From Dehalococcoidia bacterium (lineage in GTDB: Bacteria > Chloroflexota > Dehalococcoidia > Lucifugimonadales > VXLM01), in contig VXLM01000085.1 in NCBI GenBank assembly GCA_009841605.1, positions 1-64,000 on the forward strand: a stretch of 64,000 nt of DNA, written 5' to 3'. Positions 1-7,467 of this stretch are shown here, in pieces. Under the pieces are notes generated by a model. It made no database searches. It saw only the letters and a program-made list of their open reading frames with translations, and was not told where the DNA came from. Both the position numbers and the translations under genes were made by a program. Within the stretch, counting starts at the first letter, position 1; each line of letters starts with the position of its first letter.

Positions 1-832
1 CCCTCTCCAACCCCGCATGAGCCTTGATAACCCCAATCTCCCCACCCGGAAAAGTCCCCCTAGCCAACCTCTCCACCGCCTCCACCCGCCGCGGATCGAT
101 CTCCAACGCCAGCAACCCTCCCGGCTTCACATACTCTCGCGCTCCAACGATCAGCCGCAGCAGCACATCCATCCCATCCGACCCGGCAACAAGGGCTACT
201 CTCGGCTCCCGCTGAACGTCCAGCGGCAGATCAACCGCCTCTTCTTCGCTCAGATAAGGCGGATTGGACACCACCACGTCCACAGGCCCGTCCAGCGCCT
301 CGAACAGGTCGCCATGCCGCAGGCGGACTCGTCCGTCCAGTCCGTGCCTCCGAACGTTCTCGCCCGCGACACACAACGCTCCTTCGCTCACGTCCGTCGC
401 GTACACCGTCGCGTTCGACATATGAGCGCCCAGCGCGACCGCAACACACCCGCTCCCGGTGCCGATATCCGCAATCGAAATCGCGTCCTCATCCCCTCCA
501 CGACTCCGCGCATACTCCAGCACCGCCTCGACGAGCAACTCCGTCTCCTGTCGCGGCACCAGCACGTCCGGCGTCACGACAAAATCGAGGCCGTAGAACT
601 CCCGATGCCCCGTGATGTAAGAGAGCGGCTCCCCCTCGATCCGCCTCTGAACCGAACGCTCGAACGCCTCTGCGTCCTCGTCGCTCAGTTCACGGTCAAG
701 GGAGGCGTGAAAAGTCGCCCGGTCGATACCAAGCGTGTTGCGGAGAAGCACCTGCGCTTCGATGTCCGCGTCGGGGATAGAGGCCCGTTCAAGCTGCCTA
801 CGGGAGCGCGCCCAGGCCTCCCGCAGCCTCAT
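1..832 (-). CDS. prmC: PrmC, release-factor glutamine N5-methyltransferase (3' end cut by window)
   Basis: PrmC methylates the glutamine of the GGQ motif in RF1 and RF2 in the cytoplasm, using S-adenosylmethionine. The frame is open from the ATG at 832 to base 1, giving 277 codons, about the full length of E. coli PrmC, so only the last residues and stop are missing. Visible motifs are the helical N-terminal domain (about 1-90), a PRQETE stretch near 93-98, the SAM-binding motif I ADIGTGSG at 121-128, and the glutamine-binding NPPY at 190-193. The ATG overlaps the prfA stop (ATGA), the usual prfA-prmC arrangement, so the enzyme is made together with its substrate. Identification is secure from motifs plus context. 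Confidence 0.93.
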   Translation of the reverse strand, partial: MRLREAWARSRRQLERASIPDADIEAQVLLRNTLGIDRATFHASLDRELSDEDAEAFERSVQRRIEGEPLSYITGHREFYGLDFVVTPDVLVPRQETELLVEAVLEYARSRGGDEDAISIADIGTGSGCVAVALGAHMSNATVYATDVSEGALCVAGENVRRHGLDGRVRLRHGDLFEALDGPVDVVVSNPPYLSEEEAVDLPLDVQREPRVALVAGSDGMDVLLRLIVGAREYVKPGGLLALEIDPRRVEAVERLARGTFPGGEIGVIKAHAGLER

Positions 833-1914
833 GCGCCGAATTCCTCCAGGTTCCGGGCCTGTTCGGCCTCCACCAGCCTGTGAAGGATGTCGTCGATCTC
901 CCCGTCCAGCACCGCTTCGAGATTGTGGCGCGTGTACCCGACCCGGTGGTCGGTGACGCGGTCCTGCGGGAAGTTGTACGTCCGCACACGGCCCGACCGG
1001 TCTCCCGTGCCGACCTGCGACCGCCGGTCCTGCGAAATCTCCGCCTGCTGCCGCTCCACCTCCTGCGCAAGCAGCCGCGAGCGGAGCACGGACAACGCCT
1101 TCTCCTTGTTCTTGAGCTGCGAACGCTCGTCCTGGCACTGCACCACCATGCCTGAGGGCTTGTGCGTAATGCGGATCGCCGTCGCGTTCTTCTGCACGCT
1201 CTGCCCGCCATGTCCCCCGGCCAGGAAGACATCAATATCGAGATCGTCCGGGTCGATCTGCACGTCGATCTCCTCCGCCTCGGGCAGCACTGCCACCGTC
1301 GCCGCCGACGTATGGATGCGCCCGCTCGACTCCGTCACCGGCACGCGCTGCACGCGGTGAGTGCCACTCTCGTGCTTGAGTTGACTGTACGCGCCGTCGC
1401 CGTCGATCTGGAATACTATCTCCCGGATGCTCCCAAGACCCGTCTCCGTGCTGCTGATGACCTCTACGCCCCAGCTATGCCGTTGCGCGTATCGCGTGTA
1501 CATCCTGTACATCTCCGCCGCGAAAAGGCCCGCCTCCTCGCCGCCCGTGCCCGCGCGCACCTCCACGATCACGCCCTTCTCGTCGTTCGGGTCCTTCGGG
1601 ATCAGCGCCACGCGAAGGTCGTGCTCGATCTCCCCCTGCCGGCCTTCGAGCTCCTCGATCTCTTCACGCGCAAGAGCGGCCATCTGCCGGTCGCTCTCCT
1701 CGCGAATCAGCGTCCTCGCATCCTCCAACTCGTCGATCGTCCCCCGGTACTCTCGGAACAGCGCCACGATATTTCTGAGCGAGCTGTGCTCCTTGATGAC
1801 CTCCTGGAGCCGCGAGTACTCCCCCGCGATCTCCGGGTCCGCCATCAACTGCTCCAGCTCCTCGGAGCGCTGCTCGACCGTAGCGAGCTTGTCCAGCACA
1901 ACCGTATCCAACAT
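829..1914 (-). CDS. prfA: Peptide chain release factor 1 (RF1)
   Basis: RF1 recognises UAA and UAG in the ribosomal A site and triggers peptide release. The 361-residue length matches the family. The codon-recognition tripeptide is PVT at 192-194, the RF1-type PxT rather than the RF2-type SPF, and the catalytic GGQ sits at 236-238 inside GGHGGQSVQKN. An N-terminal helical domain (about 1-100) rich in Glu and Arg precedes the core. It is the first gene of a two-gene unit with prmC, whose start codon overlaps this stop. The RF2 counterpart lies at 59128-60229. Confidence 0.97.
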   Translation of the reverse strand: MLDTVVLDKLATVEQRSEELEQLMADPEIAGEYSRLQEVIKEHSSLRNIVALFREYRGTIDELEDARTLIREESDRQMAALAREEIEELEGRQGEIEHDLRVALIPKDPNDEKGVIVEVRAGTGGEEAGLFAAEMYRMYTRYAQRHSWGVEVISSTETGLGSIREIVFQIDGDGAYSQLKHESGTHRVQRVPVTESSGRIHTSAATVAVLPEAEEIDVQIDPDDLDIDVFLAGGHGGQSVQKNATAIRITHKPSGMVVQCQDERSQLKNKEKALSVLRSRLLAQEVERQQAEISQDRRSQVGTGDRSGRVRTYNFPQDRVTDHRVGYTRHNLEAVLDGEIDDILHRLVEAEQARNLEEFGA

Positions 1915-2089
1915 CGAAAATCAGGTCCTCTCTACCGAAACTCCCTGCCCAAACATCCACCCATACAGCATAGCAAACCCCCAAGCCTCGTATCTCGGTA
2001 TACGTAACTCCTCCTTCTTTCTACCCGCTACTTTCTACTTTTCGGTCCGCCCTTTATCATATGCACACCCCACCAGGAGGTCTTTCCCC

Positions 2090-2467
2090 ATGACCCTTAC
2101 CACAGCCCGCATCCCCCAAGCCACCGCAGCCGATGTCGAGCTCGACGACTGGACACTCCCAGACGAGGCGATCGTCGATGGAAACCCCGTCGCCAAGGGC
2201 AAGCTCCTCTGGCAGTCCGACGACAAGCGTCTCGCCAACGGCGTATGGTCCTGCGAGCCCGGCTCATTCAACTGGGAATACACCTGGGACGAGACCATCT
2301 ACTTCATTGAGGGCGAGGCCGTCATTACCGACCAGGACGGCAACAGCGCAACCTACCGCGCCGGAGACCTCTTCTTCGTCCCCATCGGCACGATGACCCA
2401 CTGGAAAGTCATTGCCCCCGTTCTCAAGGTCTTCCACTTCCGCTCCGACGACCCGGTGATGATCTGA
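2090..2467 (+). CDS. Small single-domain cupin (Cupin_3-like)
   Basis: A 125-residue protein starting at the ATG 9 bp after a perfect AGGAGG (2075-2080). The frame stays open for several hundred bases upstream, but the ribosome site fixes this start. The sequence fits one cupin barrel: WEYTWDETIYFIEGEA at about 62-77, then GDLFFVPIGTMTHWKV at about 92-107, resembling the ureidoglycine aminohydrolase-like Cupin_3 group. Such domains bind a small acid or sugar, often through a metal, but the usual HxH of metal cupins is not evident. It is separated from prfA by 175 bp and divergent from it, so probably transcribed alone. The substrate cannot be inferred. Confidence 0.8.
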   Translation: MTLTTARIPQATAADVELDDWTLPDEAIVDGNPVAKGKLLWQSDDKRLANGVWSCEPGSFNWEYTWDETIYFIEGEAVITDQDGNSATYRAGDLFFVPIGTMTHWKVIAPVLKVFHFRSDDPVMI

Positions 2468-2543
2468 CCGGAACAGGCCGTCGTCCTCGTTGTCGGTGAA
2501 GTCATCATCCGGTGCCTAACACTGTCGACAAGACTAACCGTCC

Positions 2544-3116
2544 GTGCGAAAACCTGCGAAAAGAGATAGCAAATTGCGCTCCATATTAGCTTTGCCCATC
2601 GCGTTGCTCATCGTTGTAGCCGCCTGCGGTGGCAGTCCTGAAGCCGAGTCAACGCCAGCCCAAACTCCCATGCCAACTCCTGTACCGCCTACCCTCACAC
2701 CCGTGCTGCCCACGGCGACGCCCGCACCCCCAACTCCTACGCCCGAGGATATCGTTAGCGAAGTAATAAAAGGGTGGGCCGACGCCAACGCTGATGTGAT
2801 AGTCGCCCAGATCACGGAGCGGATCTCGCTCGAAGTGCCCTTGACGGGGCGGTTGGCGGACACCGTTCTCAGGACACAGGTCGAGGACAACCTCGCGTTG
2901 GTCTTCTCTGTGCCGCGCCGTATAGGTGAGGGACTATATCGGCTGACTGTCACGACGGAGACCGTTCTTGAATTCGACTTGCCCTTGATCGGGAAAAAGG
3001 CGTATATCGTGTCCCTGCCCTTCAACGTGGACATCGACGTTGAGTCCAGGACGGTTGAGGGTTGGGAGGCTGACGTTTCTTCTACAAAGGTGAAGGAGAC
3101 GGAGCCGTCCTCATGA
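2544..3116 (+). CDS. Predicted lipoprotein with Pro/Thr-rich linker
   Basis: A 190-residue protein beginning with GTG. A basic N-terminus and a hydrophobic stretch (about residues 13-27) end in a lipobox VVAAC, so it should be a lipoprotein anchored on the outer face of the membrane. A linker of about 35 residues made mostly of Pro, Thr and Ala follows, then a folded domain of about 125 residues beginning EDIVSEVIKGW and rich in charged residues and beta-strand patterns. I do not recognise the domain. Proline/threonine linkers like this are common in surface lipoproteins of Chloroflexota. No operon partner is visible. Confidence 0.65.
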   Translation: MRKPAKRDSKLRSILALPIALLIVVAACGGSPEAESTPAQTPMPTPVPPTLTPVLPTATPAPPTPTPEDIVSEVIKGWADANADVIVAQITERISLEVPLTGRLADTVLRTQVEDNLALVFSVPRRIGEGLYRLTVTTETVLEFDLPLIGKKAYIVSLPFNVDIDVESRTVEGWEADVSSTKVKETEPSS

Positions 3117-3177
3117 GAAAGCACGGCTCTTAGAACTGAACCCTGCTCCTGTGGAACGAAGGGGATGGCGACTCGTT

Positions 3178-3322
3178 CTACGCCGCCGTCCTGTCCTCGA
3201 TCACCAATGACCGTCCCACTGCTTGGAGCGCCTTCTCGACTTGGCTGATGTGGGAGCGATGGTTCGGATCGACGATCCGGCGCACGATGCTCTCGTAGAT
3301 GCCGAGCTTGGCGACGGGCGCG
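3178..3322 (-). pseudogene. Detached copy of the 3' end of hicB
   Basis: These 145 bases match 4218-4362, the 3' end of the intact hicB gene, at roughly 90 percent by eye and in the same orientation, including the stop codon. The encoded tail has the same signature (KLGIYES, then DPNHRSHISQ). No upstream hicB sequence precedes it: the similarity stops within a few bases of the brnA stop codon at 3326. It is therefore a truncated duplicate, and together with the intact copy it forms a direct repeat around brnTA. Confidence 0.85.
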
Positions 3323-3325
3323 TAA

Positions 3326-3754
3326 TCAGCCGCCCAGAACGGCTTTGCGGAGCGTGTTGTTGAGCCGCGTCTGCCATCCCTTGCCACCCTCGCGGAAGTG
3401 GGCCACTATGTCCGCGTCGAGCCGCACCGTAACCTTCTCCTTCGTCGGCGCCTTCTGCTTACCGCGCGTGCGGCGATATCGCTCCACGATGTGCGGCACT
3501 ACCTCGGTAGCGGGGCGTGCGCGGGCCCAGTCCTCGGCCGTCCATTCCGGGGCGTCCGGATCCCTGGCGATGCCGGCGTTGATGGCCGTTTCCTCACCGT
3601 ACATCGCCTCTATCTGGGCAAAGGTAAGCTCACTGGCTGCGAGCTCGTCAAATGTCAGCGTCCCCCCATGCTCTTTGGCTCCCCTCTCTGCCACAATCCT
3701 CGCGTACTCGGTAAACGGCAGCCGATCAAGATCGGTCTCGGTGTGACTGCTCAT
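3326..3754 (-). CDS. brnA: BrnA-type antitoxin
   Basis: BrnA antitoxins bind and neutralise the BrnT ribonuclease and repress their own operon. The 142-residue protein ends in a BrnA-like DNA-binding tail: KVTVRLDADIVAHFREGGKGW at about 107-127, followed by TRLNNTLRKAV. The N-terminal 80 residues are longer than in minimal BrnA proteins and contain an acidic stretch. The start at 3754 gives a 29-bp overlap with brnT, a normal arrangement in this family. The stop lies only a few bases from the truncated hicB copy, so this gene borders a recombination junction. Confidence 0.85.
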   Translation of the reverse strand: MSSHTETDLDRLPFTEYARIVAERGAKEHGGTLTFDELAASELTFAQIEAMYGEETAINAGIARDPDAPEWTAEDWARARPATEVVPHIVERYRRTRGKQKAPTKEKVTVRLDADIVAHFREGGKGWQTRLNNTLRKAVLGG

Positions 3755-4001
3755 ATCGCCTCCTGTCCCTTTGGTTGGCCTTGTACAGGCTGATGATTCG
3801 CCGCCCGCTGCCTCGGTCGGTATAGACGACATGGTGAAGGCGGTTGCCGATATATCCGATGGCGGCCCATCGAGCCTCACCTTGCCGATCGCTTGGCCTG
3901 ATTGCCGCTGTGTCCCATTGGAAGTCCACCATCGCCTCAAAGCTGACCCCGTGCTTCGCAATGTTAGTCTCGTTCTTCCCCTCGTCCCATTCATATTCCA
4001 T
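3726..4001 (-). CDS. brnT: BrnT-type toxin ribonuclease
   Basis: BrnT toxins are small RelE-like ribonucleases that stop translation when free of BrnA. The 91-residue protein has the family signature: an N-terminal E-W-D-E-x-K-N-E-x-N-I-x-K-H-G-V-S-F pattern (residues 3-20), and later the RIISLYKAN and R-R-Y-E segments near the C-terminus. No frameshift or stop interrupts it, unlike the neighbouring hicA. It is first in a two-gene unit with brnA, and a palindrome with promoter-like elements sits directly before its start codon. Confidence 0.88.
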   Translation of the reverse strand: MEYEWDEGKNETNIAKHGVSFEAMVDFQWDTAAIRPSDRQGEARWAAIGYIGNRLHHVVYTDRGSGRRIISLYKANQRDRRRYEQSHRDRS

Positions 4002-4004
4002 CAG

Positions 4005-4038
4005 TATATTGTACCGACAATGTATAAATGCCTGTCAA
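4005..4038 (-). promoter_or_regulatory. brnTA promoter and palindromic operator
   Basis: Read on the minus strand there is a TTGACA (4033-4038) and a TACAAT (4008-4013) 19 bp apart, just before the brnT ATG at 4001. A nearly perfect 22-bp palindrome, TATATTGT-ACCG-ACAATGTATA, covers 4005-4026 and overlaps the -10 element. This is where a BrnA autorepressor would be expected to bind. The distance from the -10 box to the ATG is so short that the transcript would be nearly leaderless. Confidence 0.55.
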
Positions 4039-4116
4039 GGAACTCTCACGCCTATGAGGATATACAAACTCCGTCGGCCTCCGCGCAACGCCCGTTGTCC
4101 TGGAGGAGAGACCACA

Positions 4117-4338
4117 GTGAGTGCCAAGAAGCTCATCGCCTGGGCCTTCATTGGCGTAGTGGTGACCTCGGTCGGCGCAGCCTTCGCGCCCGGTGTGAGA
4201 AGACCGAAAGTACGTGACTACGCCGCCGTCCTGTCCTCGATCACCAATGACCGTCCCACTGCTTGGAGCGCCTTTTCGATCTGGCTGATGTGGGAGCGGT
4301 GGTTCGGATCGACGATTCTGCGAACAGCGCTCTCGTAG
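4117..4338 (+). other. Possible small membrane peptide ORF, 3' part antisense to hicB
   Basis: A GTG at 4117 follows a strong GGAGGAGAG (4102-4110) and opens a 73-codon frame. The first 30 residues form a hydrophobic segment (IAWAFIGVVVTSVGAAFA), as expected of a single-span membrane peptide or signal sequence. From 4218 onward the frame is simply the antisense of the hicB 3' end, so this looks like the 5' stub of a gene truncated when the toxin-antitoxin patch was rearranged. It could also be chance. Confidence 0.25.
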
Positions 4339-4670
4339 ATGCCGAGCTTGGCGGCAAGAGCGACGTTGGTGATGTTCTGCTCGCGCATGGCAGTGTAAAG
4401 CGCAAGTTTCGCCGCGATGATCGGTGGCACGGCAATCAGCACCTGCCCATCCTCTAAAGGGCTGGGCTTGGGGATATCCTGCTTGGCTTTCACGTACATG
4501 CCCAAGGCCACGCCCAAGCCGTCCGCGGCCATCTCCTTTGCCTCTTGCCAAGAGTCTCCGCCCGTGATGGCCTCCGGCACGTCGGGGAAGGTCACGACGT
4601 AGGCTTCCCGGCCTGTGGCTTCTCGCTCTTCTTCGTCAGGGACGATATTGCAAGGGAAGGCGTATCTCAT
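4218..4670 (-). CDS. hicB: HicB-type antitoxin with C-terminal HTH
   Basis: HicB antitoxins bind the HicA ribonuclease through a partial RNase-H fold and repress the operon through a C-terminal DNA-binding domain. The 150-residue protein has the N-terminal fold with YVVTFPDVPEAITGGDSWQEA at about 24-44, then a linker and an HTH-like C-terminus (LAAKLGIYESAVRRIVDP, about 104-121). It is intact. hicA lies upstream with a 2-bp gap, the usual hicA-hicB order, but carries a frameshift. The last 145 bp are duplicated at 3178-3322. Confidence 0.88.
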   Translation of the reverse strand: MRYAFPCNIVPDEEEREATGREAYVVTFPDVPEAITGGDSWQEAKEMAADGLGVALGMYVKAKQDIPKPSPLEDGQVLIAVPPIIAAKLALYTAMREQNITNVALAAKLGIYESAVRRIVDPNHRSHISQIEKALQAVGRSLVIEDRTAA

Positions 4671-4672
4671 TG

Positions 4673-4880
4673 CTAGAACTCCATTGGATCGATTTCAAGC
4701 TGCTTCAGCATCGCCGATAGCAGACCCCGGCGTATCTCACCCTTCTTGACTATAGTCCTCACGTCCCCCGATTCGGACCTCACTGTGGCTGCCTTTGCCC
4801 TTGATGGGATCGAAGCTGAAGTCCACCTTGTTCCTGCGAGCATATCGCCGCGCGCGCTTCACGAACTCTCTCCCGTCCAT
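4673..4880 (-). pseudogene. hicA: HicA toxin, broken by a one-base insertion
   Basis: HicA is a small double-stranded-RNA-binding-fold mRNA interferase. The ATG at 4880 opens a HicA-like frame: an N-terminal helix, then GKGSHSEVRIGG with the catalytic histidine. The frame then reaches a stop soon after. If one base is removed near 4760, the sequence continues as RRTIVKKGEIRRGLL and ends LKQLEIDPMEF at the TAG 4673-4675, exactly the HicA consensus and normal length of 68 residues. The span is 208 bases, one more than a multiple of three. Either the toxin is inactivated or the assembly has an indel here. Confidence 0.85.
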
Positions 4881-5013
4881 GAGCCAATAATAGCACACTT
4901 TTGTGCGAATACTGGCGATACAATTAGATATCTCGATACCCCCACCTTGACTTGCCCTCCCCGCTATATGCCATACTCAATCCCAACACCCATCTAACCC
5001 CAGACCCACCATC

Positions 5014-5643
5014 ATGTCCCAACCTCAGTCCTCCAACCAGAGCTTCCTCGGAACCTGCATAGGCGTCGTCGTTGTTCCTCTCCCGACCATGCGGACCATC
5101 GTTCGCCGTCGACCCATCGGCTGGGCGCTCATCGTCATTATCGTAATAGCCATCGCACAGGGCATAACCGGCGCGGCATCGCTCGACCCGGCCGACTTCG
5201 ACAACGCCGAGTGGGTGCAGGGGCCCCTTCAGGGCTTCTCCATAGTCGGCGGCCCAGCCTTCGCTATAGCGGGCGTCGCCTTCTTTACCGCAATCTGCTG
5301 GATCATGAGTCGAATCCTCGGCGGACGAGGATCGTACGGAGGCCTCTTCGCTGGCTTCGGGTTCGCCTACCTGCCCGCCATGTTCACCGTTCCCGTCACC
5401 TTCATGGCCCTCCAGCTCGACTCCTTCGCCCAGGGCCTCTCCGGCCTTGTCGGCTTCGGCATTGCAGTCTGGACCATCGTCCTCTCCGTATTCGCCATTC
5501 GAGAGAACAACAACTTCTCTACCGGACGAGCAATCGCCGCCTTGTTCATTCCGCTCGTCGTCTTCTTCGTCCTGCTCCTTGCCCTGTTCGCCTTTGTGGT
5601 GATAATGATCCTGATCGCCTTGAACGACGGCTTCGCACCGTAG
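5014..5643 (+). CDS. YIP1-family integral membrane protein
   Basis: A 209-residue protein with about five hydrophobic segments, approximately at residues 35-52, 77-98, 112-132, 143-162 and 170-200. The start of the first segment, RRRPIGWALIVIIVIAIAQG, and the later GGRGSYGGLFAGFGFAYLPA loop fit the Yip1 domain, in which a motif between helices 2 and 3 precedes a small-residue-rich helix. Bacterial Yip1 proteins are of unknown role. A repeat-rich 283-bp spacer separates it from ftsY, so co-transcription is uncertain. Confidence 0.7.
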   Translation: MSQPQSSNQSFLGTCIGVVVVPLPTMRTIVRRRPIGWALIVIIVIAIAQGITGAASLDPADFDNAEWVQGPLQGFSIVGGPAFAIAGVAFFTAICWIMSRILGGRGSYGGLFAGFGFAYLPAMFTVPVTFMALQLDSFAQGLSGLVGFGIAVWTIVLSVFAIRENNNFSTGRAIAALFIPLVVFFVLLLALFAFVVIMILIALNDGFAP

Positions 5644-5729
5644 CCGTAACCCACCATATCTATCAAATGCACACATCCCAGATCCCTCACATTTGTCATT
5701 ACCCCGAAAATAGGCCTCGACTAACCCAT

Positions 5730-5755
5730 CGTAGGGGCAACCCTTGTGGTTGCCC
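5730..5755. repeat. CGTAGGGGC hairpin repeat, copy 1
   Basis: The sequence CGTAGGGGCAACC-CTTGT-GGTTGCCC forms an 8-bp perfect stem (GGGCAACC/GGTTGCCC) with a 5-base loop. Close relatives occur at 6862-6887 and, reversed, at 46352-46377. A second family with the same CGTAGGGGC start is at 21382-21410 and 44297-44323. Confidence 0.8.
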
Positions 5756-5854
5756 ATCCTCGGCGCAAACTCGATGCCGGGATTGGAGTGAGGGCACACA
5801 ACCCTTCTCTCTTCTCTCTACGTTCTCTGTGCTCTCTGCGGTGAATCCTCCTAC

Positions 5855-5917
5855 CCCCTCTCCCGTTTTGGGAGAGAGCCTGCCCCGTACTCGATACGGG
5901 GGCTGGGGTGAGGGTGA
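5855..5917. repeat. Composite CTCTCCC / GATACGGGG repeat, copy 1
   Basis: An inverted pair CTCTCCC-GTTTT-GGGAGAG is followed by CCCCGTA-CTCGA-TACGGGG and a GGCTGGGGTGAGGG tail, ending just before the ftsY start. The same modules appear reversed at 37793-37885 and in part at 42834-42858. Confidence 0.75.
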
Positions 5918-5926
5918 AAACCCCCC

Positions 5927-6856
5927 ATGCTGAATTTCCTCCGCCGTCGCGAGACCGACGCCGAGAACACCAGGCGCGCCACTGAAAAGACCCGCCGAGG
6001 CCTGCTCGGTCGCGTGGCATCCATCTTCCGCGACTCCGACCTTGACGAGGAAGCTTGGGAGGAGCTGGAGGAAGTCCTCATCACCGCCGACGTGGGCGTC
6101 GAGTCCACCATGGAGCTCGTCGACCGGCTCCGCGAGGAGCGTCCCGCCACTCCCGACGAGGCGCTCGACATCCTCAAGCGCGAGATGGTCGAGATGCTCA
6201 GCGTGGACGACACCGGCCACCCTCTCGACGTGGAGCAACGCCCCCTGGTACTCCTCGTCGTCGGCGTCAACGGCGTCGGCAAGACCACCGGCATCGCCAA
6301 GCTGACGAACCTCTACCTCCAGGACGGACAGCAAGTCCTCATCGGCGCTGCCGACACCTTCCGCGCGGGCGCCGCCGAGCAGCTCCGAACGTGGGGACGG
6401 CGGCTCGACGTGGACGTGATCTCACACCGCGAGGGAGCCGACCCCGGCGCCGTCGCATTCGACACCGTCTCCGCCGCCCTCAGCCGCAACGCCGATGTCG
6501 TCATCGTCGATACCGCCGGCCGCCTCCACACAAAGACCAACCTCATGGAGGAGCTCAAGAAGATCAGGCGCGTCGTGGCTCGTCACGTCCCCGAATCGAG
6601 CATCCGCGTCCTCCTCGCCCTCGACGCAGTCACCGGCCAGAACGGACTCCACCAAGCTCGCGCCTTCACCCAGGCCCTCGAGTGCCACGGCGTCATCCTC
6701 TCCAAGCTCGACGGCACCGCAAAGGGCGGCATCGTCCTCGCTATCACCAGGGAGCTGGGAATCCCCGTCCTCTACCTCGGCACCGGCGAGCAGCCCGACG
6801 ACATCGCCGCCTTCGACCCCCAACAGTTCGTCGACGCCCTCTTCGAGACGATCTAA
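5927..6856 (+). CDS. ftsY: Signal recognition particle receptor FtsY
   Basis: FtsY is the SRP receptor GTPase that docks ribosome-nascent chain complexes at the membrane. The 309-residue protein has the four-helix N domain (about 25-100) and the G domain with G1 GVNGVGKT (113-120), the AADTFRAGA stretch (141-149), G3 DTAGR (195-199), the SKLDGTAKGG G4/closing motif (259-268) and GTGEQPDDI (286-294). The acidic A domain of E. coli FtsY is absent, as in many bacteria with short FtsY. The start follows directly on a dispersed repeat. A hairpin repeat sits 6 bp after the stop. Confidence 0.96.
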   Translation: MLNFLRRRETDAENTRRATEKTRRGLLGRVASIFRDSDLDEEAWEELEEVLITADVGVESTMELVDRLREERPATPDEALDILKREMVEMLSVDDTGHPLDVEQRPLVLLVVGVNGVGKTTGIAKLTNLYLQDGQQVLIGAADTFRAGAAEQLRTWGRRLDVDVISHREGADPGAVAFDTVSAALSRNADVVIVDTAGRLHTKTNLMEELKKIRRVVARHVPESSIRVLLALDAVTGQNGLHQARAFTQALECHGVILSKLDGTAKGGIVLAITRELGIPVLYLGTGEQPDDIAAFDPQQFVDALFETI

Positions 6857-6861
6857 GCTCT

Positions 6862-6887
6862 CGTAGGGGCGACCCTTGTGGTCGCCC
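6862..6887. repeat. CGTAGGGGC hairpin repeat, copy 2 (after ftsY)
   Basis: CGTAGGGGCGACC-CTTGT-GGTCGCCC. Compared with copy 1, one stem base pair has changed from A-T to G-C on both sides, so the stem is kept. Its place 6 bp after the ftsY stop would allow it to act as a 3' end structure, although no T-run follows. Confidence 0.8.
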
Positions 6888-7035
6888 TCCCCCGATTTGC
6901 ACCCCTCGTCCCAACGTGATAATCTTCCACAAGAACACAAGTTCTTCACGCAACCCATGAAGACCACGCGAGTAACCATACCCATCACCCTAACGCTGCC
7001 CGAAGAGTCCGCCTCGGGCGTTCCCACGTGGGAAA

Positions 7036-7380
7036 TCATCCTGACGGATCCCGTTCCATCCGTAGCCCTGCTTGCAACCCTGCGAGAGTGGCTGCGCGCA
7101 GGGCGGGCGACGCCTGCCGGTAGTCGCGCACCAGCTCCACCTCGCTCATCTCCACCTCATCATCGATCCCCAAGAGCCAGTCGGACGAAACCTTGAACAG
7201 TCGCGCCAGCTTCCCCAGGTCCGTCGCGTCGATCTGCACCTCCGCCCGCTCCCAACGCGAGACCGCGTTCTTAGCCTTCCCGATTTCGACCTCGACCTCC
7301 TGCTGATTAAGCCCCGACACCTTCCTCGCCTCCCTGATCCGCCGCGCGATCTCCCTGCTTGCCTGTCGCTTCTTCGCCAT
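7036..7380 (-). CDS. XRE-family HTH transcriptional regulator
   Basis: A 114-residue DNA-binding protein. The Cro/C1-type HTH covers about residues 8-65: IREARKVSGLNQQEVEVEIG, then AVSRWERAE (recognition helix) and LGKLARLFKVSSDWLLG, which is the canonical XRE ending. The C-terminal 40 residues are helical and may dimerise. The ATG at 7380 is preceded by GGAGGAAG; an in-frame GTG at 7428 would add 16 residues but lies almost on the -10 element. Two small palindromes upstream suggest autoregulation. The gene diverges from the zinc-finger gene at 7506. Confidence 0.88.
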   Translation of the reverse strand: MAKKRQASREIARRIREARKVSGLNQQEVEVEIGKAKNAVSRWERAEVQIDATDLGKLARLFKVSSDWLLGIDDEVEMSEVELVRDYRQASPALRAATLAGLQAGLRMERDPSG

Positions 7381-7432
7381 ATCTTCCTCCGTCCCTTTGG
7401 AAACGCCGTGACCTACCTCGTATTCCACATAT

Positions 7433-7459
7433 ATGTATAGTACATAATACTGCTAGTAT
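7433..7459. promoter_or_regulatory. Paired operator palindromes between XRE regulator and 7506 gene
   Basis: Two perfect inverted repeats stand side by side: ATGTA-TAG-TACAT (7433-7445) and ATACT-GCT-AGTAT (7447-7459), centres 14 bp apart. On the minus strand a TTGAAT (7461-7466) and a TACTAT 18 bp later overlap them, giving a promoter for the XRE gene that its own product could cover. Confidence 0.55.
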
Positions 7460-7467
7460 CATTCAAG

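Noticed and set aside
17-883. Plus-strand open frame of 288 codons, Arg/Pro/His-rich
   Set aside because: It is the reverse of prmC and of the prfA end, both of which have family motifs; its amino acid bias is typical for the antisense of a GC-rich gene.
1427-2089. Long N-terminal extension of the cupin ORF into prfA
   Set aside because: The extension is antisense to prfA and Ser/Arg-rich; the AGGAGG at 2075-2080 fixes the ATG at 2090.
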